Assembly: GCA_041608775.1 (NCBI GenBank)
Contig: JBFISC010000013.1
Location: forward strand, 1-28,101
DNA: 28,101 bases
Origin: UBA7803 sp041608775
GTDB lineage: Bacteria; Pseudomonadota; Gammaproteobacteria; Pseudomonadales; Azotimanducaceae
Direction of reading: 5' to 3'
A program made the translations under genes and the position numbers. The notes below the pieces were generated by a model that saw nothing but the letters and a program-made list of their open reading frames with translations, did not search any database and was not told the DNA's origin. Positions 14,524 through 22,627 of this stretch are shown here, one piece after another (the first letter of the stretch is position 1; each line of letters opens with the position of its first letter).

Positions 14524-16005
14524 ATGTCTGAACAGCCCCAATACGGTGAATGTCCGGGCACCGCCCCCGAGGAGGCGGCGACGCTGCCACCGATGTACGG
14601 CGAACGTCCCGACGAGGCCGAGCTCGCCGCCGAGCACGAGCGCCTGACGGTCGCGCAGCAGCAGGCGCTGCAGCAGCTCGAGACCGCGGAGCAGGAGGCG
14701 GCGGAGGCTGAGCGCGAGCTCACGACCCTGGTCGATGCCGGCAGCGACTATCGCGAGGTCGCCCGGACCTGCGATGTCCTGGAGGGGCTGATCGAGCGTG
14801 GCGGCGTCGAGGTTTTCTGGGGCGGCGACGTCTCCGAAGCCGAAGCCCGCACGCACCTGGAGCAGGCCCGGTCCAGATGCTCGGTATTTCTCAAGCAGGT
14901 CGAAGAGCTGGAGGCCAGGCACCAGGAGGCTCTGCGGGGTCTGGCGGACAAGCAGGCGCACATCGAGGCGCTGGAGTTCGAGCTGCACGAGGTCGAGCAG
15001 GCGCAGGAGAGCTGGCGCCAGGAATGGGTGATCGAACGGGACGAAAATCGGCTGCCGACCCGGCGCATTGCCATGCCATGGATGCGTGGCTTCGAGGACG
15101 ACCTGCGGTTCCGCAACCTGCTGACGGGGTCGATGGCGGCCGCGCTGCTGCTGGGGCTGCTCATTCCGCTGATCGACATCCCGTTGCCCGAACGCGACGA
15201 GATCATCGAAGTTCCCGAGCGTTTCGCCCGGTTCATTCGTGAGGAGCGCCAGCCGCCGCTGGCGGTCCGGGAGCCGCCGCCGGCGCCGGACGAGGCGCCG
15301 CGCGAGCCCGATCCCGAGCCTGAAGAGGTCGCCGAGCGGCCCGAGGAAACCAGGATCGCCGAGGTCGAAACGCCTGCGCAGCCTGAGCCGTCGGCGAAGG
15401 AACGCGTCGCGTCCAAGGGCATTCTCGCGTTCCGCGACAACTTCTCGTCGCTGAAGTCCAGCCGACCGGCAGCGCGGCTCGGTGCGGAAGCCAGCCTCTC
15501 CAACGATGGGGCGGCGGAGCTGGGGCTCCCGCAGCGGAACATGGTTGCAGCCCAGGGCAGCGATTCCAGCGGCGGCATCAACCTGGCCGCCATCAGTCGT
15601 GACGTCGGCGGTGGCGGCGTGGCGCTCTCCGAGGGCGTCGAACTTGCGCGGGTAGCGAGCGCCATCGACGGCGGAGGTCCGAGCGACAGGCCCCGTAGCT
15701 CGGGGGCCTCGGCCGGCAGGACCGATGAGGAGATTCAGATCGTCTTCGACCGCTACAAGGCGGCGCTCTACCGGCTCTACAACCGGGCGCTGCGAGCGGA
15801 TCCGACCCTCAAGGGTCAGATCGTGCTGCAGCTCACCATCGAGCCGAACGGGAGCGTGTCTGTTTGCAGCGTGCAGCGCTCCGACATGGGCGCGCCGGAG
15901 CTGGCGAGTCAGGTGGCCGCCAGCGTGTCCGGCTTTCAGTTCGGGGCCAAGGACGTTCCCCCGGTGACGATTCTCTACCCCATCGACTTCCTGCCCACCG
16001 CGTAG
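14524..16005 (+). CDS. TonB-like protein with cytoplasmic coiled coil and C-terminal AgmX/PglI-type domain
   Basis: A 493-residue inner-membrane protein likely to pass energy from the ExbB/ExbD-type channel to the outer membrane. Residues about 30-180 are a charged coiled coil (AELAAEHERLTVAQQQ, ALEFELHEVEQAQESW) on the cytoplasmic side. One transmembrane helix follows (about 198-218, LLTGSMAAALLLGLLIPLI). Then comes a Pro/Glu-rich periplasmic stretch (REPPPAPDEAPREPDPEPEE), as in TonB, and a C-terminal domain from about residue 400 (EEIQIVFDRYKAALYRLYNRAL, LKGQIVLQLTIEPNGSVS) typical of AgmX/PglI and TonB-like tails. I took ATG 14524 because GGAG lies seven bases upstream; GTG 14500, overlapping the previous stop, would add eight residues. 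Classical TonB has no long cytoplasmic part, so this is unusual. Confidence 0.9.
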   Translation: MSEQPQYGECPGTAPEEAATLPPMYGERPDEAELAAEHERLTVAQQQALQQLETAEQEAAEAERELTTLVDAGSDYREVARTCDVLEGLIERGGVEVFWGGDVSEAEARTHLEQARSRCSVFLKQVEELEARHQEALRGLADKQAHIEALEFELHEVEQAQESWRQEWVIERDENRLPTRRIAMPWMRGFEDDLRFRNLLTGSMAAALLLGLLIPLIDIPLPERDEIIEVPERFARFIREERQPPLAVREPPPAPDEAPREPDPEPEEVAERPEETRIAEVETPAQPEPSAKERVASKGILAFRDNFSSLKSSRPAARLGAEASLSNDGAAELGLPQRNMVAAQGSDSSGGINLAAISRDVGGGGVALSEGVELARVASAIDGGGPSDRPRSSGASAGRTDEEIQIVFDRYKAALYRLYNRALRADPTLKGQIVLQLTIEPNGSVSVCSVQRSDMGAPELASQVAASVSGFQFGAKDVPPVTILYPIDFLPTA

Positions 16006-16048
16006 CCATGGCCGGCATGACGAGCAAGCGGAGACAGGGGTGCGTGTG

Positions 16049-19000
16049 ATGGCTGGTCGATGGTTCCACTCCGGGCTTGGCGTGCTGACGGCGCTGCTGC
16101 TGGTGGGGGCTTCGGCCGCACGGGCCGAGGACTGCTCAGAGTACCCGGGCGGCATCATCGACGGGGCCGCTGGCACGCCGATACCGAGCCAGATCCAGAT
16201 AGACCGCAACTGCACGATCCGCAACTACCCGGCGTCTAACCCGCTGACCACCAATTTCAGCTTTCTGACCCAGCCCGGCCAGACCAACGAGCGCTGGCTC
16301 ATCATCTTCGACAACGTCGTGCATACCGGCCAGATGGCGTGCAACTCCGTGGCGGGACACAAGATCTGGTTCACCAATGGGTCGTCATCGACCATTCAGG
16401 AGGACTGCCAGAACCTGCTGATCCCGGTCGAGAAGATCGACAAGCAGAACGCGGCTGGCGAGAGCGTGGCGACGGTGGGCGTGCCGTTCACCTACCGGCT
16501 CACCATGCCGGTCCTCTTCGATCCGGCCACGACGACCGTGATCAACACCGAAGGGTCGGTGAACGATCTGCATGGCATCACGCTTACGGACGACCTCAAC
16601 GCCCTGGGTGTGGACATCAGCTACGTGAGCCACGAGGCTTACTGGCTGAACTCCGGCACGCCGGTGTTCCACACCTTCAGCAACAGCGGCGGGCTGCTCA
16701 CCTTCGACGATTTCCCCATCGTGCCCGCGGGCGAGCAGATCGTCGTCGACCTCACCCTGGTACTCGAGGACACCCCCGGAAACACCGTGGGCACCCAGTT
16801 CGTCAACGTCGCGAAGTGGGACTTCGGGCGCCTGATCGACGGCGTGTTCTACGAACCCCTGCCGGGCGAGTGGGGCATAGCGCCACCGATGACCATCGGC
16901 GGCCCGGCCCTGGAGGTGACCAAGACCGGGCCGGCGACGCTGGGCCGCACGCTGAATCTGGGCGAGTGGGGTGAGTTCGCGATCGATGTCCGCAACACTG
17001 GACTGGCGGCGGCCTGGGATCTGGACATCGTCGACCGGTTTCCGAACGGCCCGAAAGGCGGCATGTGCGACGAGGCGCCGGAGGTACAGAGCGCTCGAGT
17101 CTACCTGGCGGACGGCGAGACGCCGGCGCCCGGCAAAGGGCCGCTCATCGAGAACGTCGACTACCGGCTCGACTTCGAGGGCGCCCCGGCCTGCGAGCTG
17201 ACCCTCACCATGCTCACACCGGCGGCCGTGATCGGCGCCGGCGAGCGGCTCATCGTTCGTTATCGCGCCCGGCTCGACGCCGACAGTGAGGACGGCGAGG
17301 TGCTGACCAACGTGGCCGGCGTGACCCGCTGGTTCAACGGCCCGAGTACCGTCCCGGAACGCCAGGTCTACAACCGCACCGTCACCAACGGCACCGTGGG
17401 CACCGCCGACCATCAGGACGCACACTCGGTGACCGTCGGTCTCTACGGCTACTTTTTCGAGAAGACCGTGGAGAACCTGACCACCGGTGAGTCGCCCGCG
17501 TCGGTAGCAGGGCCGGGCGACCGGATGCGCTACTCGGTGCGCCTGCAGACCACGAACGTGCCCCTGTCCGGCTTCGCATTCTACGACGAGCTGGGCGCTA
17601 TGAACGCCGGGGCGGTGTTCCGGCCGGGGTCGCTGGAGATCGTGCCCGGCAGCCTGCCACCTGGCGCGATCGATGCGTCGAACCCGAACGGCGGGACCAA
17701 CGGCGCCGGCGTGCTGGACGTCCGCAACCTCTACCTCCCGGCGGACAGCGAGCTGACGATCCGCTTCGACGTGACCCTGGCGGGCGCGCTGGCCGACGGC
17801 ACGTTCGTCGCCAACCAGGCGGACCTGGTCGCGGCCGGCAGCAAGCTGGCGGACAGCGACGACCCCACGGTGAACGGCCAGGCCGATCCGGGCGTCGCTG
17901 GCGACGAGGACCCCACCAGGTTCCTGATCGAGGTGGCGCCGGCCGGGGCCCTGGCGAAAGCCAACACCCAGCCGACCGCCACCATCGGTGAACAGTTCTC
18001 GTACCGGCTGACGGTGCCGGCGGCGCCTCACTCAGCGGCGCTGCACGACGTGCGGATCTTCGACGACCTGGCCGCATCGGCTGCGGATCTGCGCTTCGTC
18101 GAGGTTCGGAAGATCTCCGGTCCCGGCGCCTGGAGCCCCGAGAACACGGGCGTCGGCGACAGCCTGTTGATCGAGGATCCGGGCGGCGGGATCGACATTC
18201 CGGCAGGCGCGCAGGCGGTCATCGAGATCACCGTGGCGCTGGAAGACACGTCCACCAACGTTGCCGGCCTGACGTTCAGCAACCGCGCCCACTACAGCTA
18301 CAACCAGCTCGATGGCGACGATGCCACGAGGCGCCCAGGAGACCCGGCGACCACGGCGCCGATGACGGTGGTCGAGCCGGACCTGCAGGTCAGCAAACAG
18401 GGACCGCTGGTGATGCGGCCGCTCCAGCCAGGGACCTTCACGGTCGACGTCCATAACGTCGGGGGCTCGCCGGCACACGCCGTGTATCTCCGCGACCGGC
18501 TTCCGGACACCCCCGATGGGGGCACCTGCGATGCGGCTCCGGTCAACGTTAGCGCCCAGGTGCTCGATGCCGCCGGCGGCGCGGCCGGCCTGGTGCTGAC
18601 GGCTGGCACCGACTACGCGCTGAGCTTTGCTCCGGCGCCCGCGTGCGAGATGACTCTGGAGCTCCGCAGCGCGGCTGCGGTGATCGGTCCGGAGCAGATC
18701 CTGCGACTGAGCTACGACACCTACCTGGACGCCGACACGGCGCTCGAGATTCCGTTGACCAACGTCGCCGGAGCCACCGATTGGCGCGGACTCGACCCTG
18801 CCGTCGCCGGTGCCCGCAGCTACAGCCGGGCACTCACCGACGGCAGCGTCGGCGTGGCCGACCACGAGGACGCGCACACCGTTCTGGTGAACCTGTCCAG
18901 GCTGACGTTCGAAAAGGTCGCCACCAACGTCACCCGCAGCGAGAGTCCGGCGGTCGCTGCCAGCCCCGGCGACACCGTTCGCTACCGGCTCTATGTGGAG

Positions 19001-22000
19001 AACGTTGGTGCCGTGAGCGTCGACGACTTCACGGTGGCCGACGAGCTCGATCGGCTCAACGGCCGGCCCACGTTCGAGCCCGGCAGCCTCACGCTGGTGT
19101 CGGTGCCCCCCGGCGCCAGCGCCGCCGGAAGCAACGCGGTGGGCGGCAGCCACGGCACGGGCATCGTCGAGGTAGCCGGGCTGAACTTGGGCGTTGGCGA
19201 GAACCTGGTGATCGAGTTCGAGGCCACCCTCGGCCCGATTCTGAGCAACGGCAGCTACGTCGCCGACCAGGCTCAAGTGCTCAGCTCAGGCTTTCCGGTA
19301 GCGCTCTCGGACGACCCCAACTTCGGCTCCCCGGCGGATCCAGACGTCACCGGCGACGAGGACCCCACGCGGGTGCGCATCGAGTCGGCGCCCTACTTCG
19401 AAGTCGAAAAGACCTCTACGGACATCGACGGCGACCCCGATCTGCTGCTGGCCGGAGACCGCCTGCGGTACCGGATTACTGTACGCAACGTCGGCAACGA
19501 CCATGCTTCCGACACCTCGATGCGCGACCAGATCCCGGCGAACACCAGCTACGTGTCCGGCAGCACCCGTCTCAACGGCGCCCCGGTTGCCGATGCTGCC
19601 GACGGGCTGCCGCCGCTGGCGGGCGGCATGCCGATCAGCTCCCCGGCCGACGACAGCGCGGGCAGCCTCTCCGCGGATCCCGCCGACCTGCCCAGCAACG
19701 TGGCGGTGATCGAGTTCGAAGTGCGCACCGAGCCGGATCTGGTCGACGGCACTGTCATCGCCAACCAGGCCTTCGTCAGTGCGCCCCTGGGCGGCGTGGT
19801 GGACCGGCCGTCCGATGACCCTGACACCGAGGTCGAGGACGACCCGACCCGGGATGTGATCGGCAGCGTGCCGCTGATTTTTGCCGAGAAGGCGGCCGTT
19901 CTGGAGCAGGACTATCAGTCCGCCGGGGTGGTCGATCCCGGTGACGTGCTGCGATACACGATCCGCGTGTACAACAACGCGGTCGTCGACGCGACCGGTG
20001 TGGTGCTCACGGACCAGGTGCCGGCGAACACGACCTACGTGGCGGACTCGCTGACCCTGAACGGCGAGCCGGTCGGCCAGCCGGACGGAGGCACCTTCCT
20101 GCTCGCCGCCGGTCTGCCGATCAGCTCCGAGGACCTGACGCCGCCGCTGCCCGGCGTCGGTGAGGGCGTGCTCACCGGCGGATACGCCGCGACGGTGCGG
20201 TTCGATCTTCGGGTCGACGACGGCGTGCCCACGGGAACGGTGATCAGCAACCAGGCTTTGGTTGCCACCGGCGAGGTCGGCAACGTTCTTACCGACGGCG
20301 ACGGCAATCCGGCCACCGGCCCCGAGCCGACGCTGGTGGTCGTCGGTCCGGCTCAGCAGCTCGCGATCACCAAGCAGGTCGCCGTGGTCGGCGGTGGCCC
20401 GGCGCTGGCGGGCTCCCTGCTCGAGTACCTGGTGCGGGTCCGCAACATCGGACCGCTGCCGGCGCTGGGCGTGCGCATCGTCGACGACCTGGACGATCCA
20501 GTGTCCGGTCAGCTCAGGTTCGATGAGCCGCCGCCGACGGTGAATGGCACCAGCACCGGAGTGGTCGTCGATGGCAGCACCCTCAGCGTCGACTACGGCG
20601 ACCTCGCGCCCGAGGGGGAGATCGTGGTCCGCTTCCTGGCAAGGCTCTACGACGACCTTGCCGTGGGCACTCGTGTGATCAACCAGGCCTCCGCCTACTG
20701 GAACGATACCCAGCGGGCGGATGCCATGGTGGCCATCGACGTCGGTGCCATCGTGGGCGTCGGCGTTCTGAACGGTCACGTCTGGCATGACGCCGATTTC
20801 GATGACCGCCTCGGTGCCGGCGAGCGGGCGCTCGAAGGCTGGCGCGTGGAGTTATATCGCAACGACCGGCTGGCCGGCACCGCCACCACCGATGTGGCCG
20901 GGGCGTACCGCCTGTCCGGTCTGGCGCCGAACTACCTCACCGAGGACGCGCTGGTGCTGGAGTTCGTGGCTCCGGACGCCGGCGCATCCTCGGCCCGGCT
21001 CGGCCGGGCGTATTCGGCGGATTTCACCAACGAGCTGCAGCGGATCCGCGACATCGTGGTCGAGCCCGGCAGCAACCTGCTGAATCTGGATCTGCCCATC
21101 GATCCGAACGGCGTGGTCTACGACTCGGTCACCCGCCGGCCGCTGGCCGGGGTAACGCTGACCCTGGTCGGCGCCGACAGCGGTGCGCCCCTGCCGGAGT
21201 CGTGTCTGGACGACCCCAGTCAGCAGGGCCAGGTGACCCGCAGCGACGGCTACTACAAGTTCGACCTGAACTTCAGCGACGCGTCCTGCGCCAGTGGCGG
21301 CAGCTACCGTATCCGCGTGGACGAGCCGTCGAGCGGCTACACGGAGGGCTACTCGGAGATCATTCCGCCAGTCGACGACGGTAGCGCTTTCGACGTAGCT
21401 GGATGTCCGTTGTCGACCAGCGACGCCGTCCCGGCCACCGATGCCCACTGCGAGGTGCAGGCCTCCGAGCTGCCGCCGGCTACCTCCGTGCCGGCCCAGT
21501 CCGAGGGCACCCGATACTACGTCATGCGGTTGCGTTTCGACGGCTCTGACCAGCCGGGCTCGGCGCAGATCTTCAACAACCACATTCCCGTGGATCCGGT
21601 GCTCGAAGGCGCCGTGGCGATCAGCAAAACCACGCCGATGGTCAACGTCATCCGGGGACAGATGGTGCCCTACACCATCACGGTGACGAACACCTATCCC
21701 ATCGACCTGCAGGACGTTGGGGTCATCGACCGCTTCCCGCCGGGTTTCCGCTACGTGGAAGGATCTGCGCGGGTCGACGGCGTGCCGGTGGAGCCGACGC
21801 CGGGTGCCCGGGAACTGATCTGGGACGATCTGTCGCTGCCGGCCGAGGGTCAGCGGAGCATCCAGCTGCTGCTCGCGGTGGGCGCCGGGGTGACCGAAGG
21901 GGAGTTCGTCAATCGAGCCCGGGCGGTCAACACGGCGGCCGACATCCCGCTGTCCGGCGAGGCTACGGCAACCGTGCGCCTCGTGCCGGACCCTACGTTC

Positions 22001-22627
22001 GACTGCACCGACGTCATCGGCAAGGTGTTCGACGACGATAACCGCAACGGCGTGCAGGACGCCGGCGAGCCTGGCCTTGCCGGCGTCCGGCTCGTCACTC
22101 CCCGGGGCCTGGCCGCGACCACCGATGCCTACGGCCGCTATCACATCACCTGCGCGATTACGCCCCGGGAGGACCGTGGCAGCAACTTCGTCCTCAAGCT
22201 GGACGACCGGACGCTGCCGAGCGGCTTCCGGATGTCGTCGGACACGGTGCAGATCAAGCGCGCTACCCGTGGCAAGGCGCTGCGATTCAACTTCGGCGCC
22301 TCGATTCATCGGGTGATCGGGCTCGAGCTTGCCGACGCTGTGTTTGAACCCGGTACCGCCGAGATCCGACCGCTGTGGCAGGACCGCTTCGATCTGCTGA
22401 TGGAGGAGCTGCAGAAGGGACCCGCCGTGCTGCGCCTGACCTATCTGGCGGAGCTGGAAGAACCGGCGCTGGTGAGCCGAAGGGTGGCGGTAATGAAGCG
22501 CGAGATCGAGACGCGCTGGCGTGGACTCGACTGCTGCTACCGGCTTGAGCTGGAGCACGACGTTTTCTGGCGCCTCGGTCACCCGGCCGACGAAGCCGTC
22601 GGGCTGCGCGGGAGGAACGACCGATGA
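16049..22627 (+). CDS. Giant exported DUF11-repeat surface protein with degenerate OmpA-like C-terminus (2192 aa)
   Basis: A very large secreted protein. Signal peptide MAGRWFHSGLGVLTALLLVG, cleaved after ARA. Residues about 128-629 and 630-1112 are two copies of one ~500-residue module, each ending GDEDPTR and each with a Cys pair (GGMCDEAP/APACELT and GGTCDAAP/APACEMT). DUF11-like beta-sandwich domains follow at about 1119, 1273, 1440 and 1857 (RYRITVRNVG, RYTIRVYNN, EYLVRVRNIG, PYTITVTNTYP). SdrD-B-like domains lie at about 1573 (GHVWHDADFDDRLGAGERAL) and 1985 (GKVFDDDNRNGVQDAGEPGL), with a carboxypeptidase-regulatory-like one near 1688. The last ~100 residues resemble an OmpA-like domain without its binding residues. 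Start ATG 16049 has AGGGG upstream; GTG 16040 is an alternative. Likely an adhesin or surface filament; its TGA overlaps the next ATG. Confidence 0.9.
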   Translation: MAGRWFHSGLGVLTALLLVGASAARAEDCSEYPGGIIDGAAGTPIPSQIQIDRNCTIRNYPASNPLTTNFSFLTQPGQTNERWLIIFDNVVHTGQMACNSVAGHKIWFTNGSSSTIQEDCQNLLIPVEKIDKQNAAGESVATVGVPFTYRLTMPVLFDPATTTVINTEGSVNDLHGITLTDDLNALGVDISYVSHEAYWLNSGTPVFHTFSNSGGLLTFDDFPIVPAGEQIVVDLTLVLEDTPGNTVGTQFVNVAKWDFGRLIDGVFYEPLPGEWGIAPPMTIGGPALEVTKTGPATLGRTLNLGEWGEFAIDVRNTGLAAAWDLDIVDRFPNGPKGGMCDEAPEVQSARVYLADGETPAPGKGPLIENVDYRLDFEGAPACELTLTMLTPAAVIGAGERLIVRYRARLDADSEDGEVLTNVAGVTRWFNGPSTVPERQVYNRTVTNGTVGTADHQDAHSVTVGLYGYFFEKTVENLTTGESPASVAGPGDRMRYSVRLQTTNVPLSGFAFYDELGAMNAGAVFRPGSLEIVPGSLPPGAIDASNPNGGTNGAGVLDVRNLYLPADSELTIRFDVTLAGALADGTFVANQADLVAAGSKLADSDDPTVNGQADPGVAGDEDPTRFLIEVAPAGALAKANTQPTATIGEQFSYRLTVPAAPHSAALHDVRIFDDLAASAADLRFVEVRKISGPGAWSPENTGVGDSLLIEDPGGGIDIPAGAQAVIEITVALEDTSTNVAGLTFSNRAHYSYNQLDGDDATRRPGDPATTAPMTVVEPDLQVSKQGPLVMRPLQPGTFTVDVHNVGGSPAHAVYLRDRLPDTPDGGTCDAAPVNVSAQVLDAAGGAAGLVLTAGTDYALSFAPAPACEMTLELRSAAAVIGPEQILRLSYDTYLDADTALEIPLTNVAGATDWRGLDPAVAGARSYSRALTDGSVGVADHEDAHTVLVNLSRLTFEKVATNVTRSESPAVAASPGDTVRYRLYVENVGAVSVDDFTVADELDRLNGRPTFEPGSLTLVSVPPGASAAGSNAVGGSHGTGIVEVAGLNLGVGENLVIEFEATLGPILSNGSYVADQAQVLSSGFPVALSDDPNFGSPADPDVTGDEDPTRVRIESAPYFEVEKTSTDIDGDPDLLLAGDRLRYRITVRNVGNDHASDTSMRDQIPANTSYVSGSTRLNGAPVADAADGLPPLAGGMPISSPADDSAGSLSADPADLPSNVAVIEFEVRTEPDLVDGTVIANQAFVSAPLGGVVDRPSDDPDTEVEDDPTRDVIGSVPLIFAEKAAVLEQDYQSAGVVDPGDVLRYTIRVYNNAVVDATGVVLTDQVPANTTYVADSLTLNGEPVGQPDGGTFLLAAGLPISSEDLTPPLPGVGEGVLTGGYAATVRFDLRVDDGVPTGTVISNQALVATGEVGNVLTDGDGNPATGPEPTLVVVGPAQQLAITKQVAVVGGGPALAGSLLEYLVRVRNIGPLPALGVRIVDDLDDPVSGQLRFDEPPPTVNGTSTGVVVDGSTLSVDYGDLAPEGEIVVRFLARLYDDLAVGTRVINQASAYWNDTQRADAMVAIDVGAIVGVGVLNGHVWHDADFDDRLGAGERALEGWRVELYRNDRLAGTATTDVAGAYRLSGLAPNYLTEDALVLEFVAPDAGASSARLGRAYSADFTNELQRIRDIVVEPGSNLLNLDLPIDPNGVVYDSVTRRPLAGVTLTLVGADSGAPLPESCLDDPSQQGQVTRSDGYYKFDLNFSDASCASGGSYRIRVDEPSSGYTEGYSEIIPPVDDGSAFDVAGCPLSTSDAVPATDAHCEVQASELPPATSVPAQSEGTRYYVMRLRFDGSDQPGSAQIFNNHIPVDPVLEGAVAISKTTPMVNVIRGQMVPYTITVTNTYPIDLQDVGVIDRFPPGFRYVEGSARVDGVPVEPTPGARELIWDDLSLPAEGQRSIQLLLAVGAGVTEGEFVNRARAVNTAADIPLSGEATATVRLVPDPTFDCTDVIGKVFDDDNRNGVQDAGEPGLAGVRLVTPRGLAATTDAYGRYHITCAITPREDRGSNFVLKLDDRTLPSGFRMSSDTVQIKRATRGKALRFNFGASIHRVIGLELADAVFEPGTAEIRPLWQDRFDLLMEELQKGPAVLRLTYLAELEEPALVSRRVAVMKREIETRWRGLDCCYRLELEHDVFWRLGHPADEAVGLRGRNDR
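16430..19384 (+). repeat. Internal tandem duplication of a ~500-residue module in the giant protein
   Basis: Copy 1 covers about 16430-17935 and copy 2 about 17936-19384. Corresponding landmarks in the same order are FTYRLTMP / FSYRLTVP, VDLTLVLEDT / IEITVALEDT, EVTKTGP / QVSKQGP, CDEAP / CDAAP, NVAGVTRW / NVAGATDW, VGTADHQDAHSV / VGVADHEDAHTV, ESPASVAGPGD / ESPAVAASPGD and GDEDPTR / GDEDPTR. The copies differ at many residues, so the duplication is old and no DNA-level repeat remains obvious. Boundaries are by eye. Confidence 0.75.
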
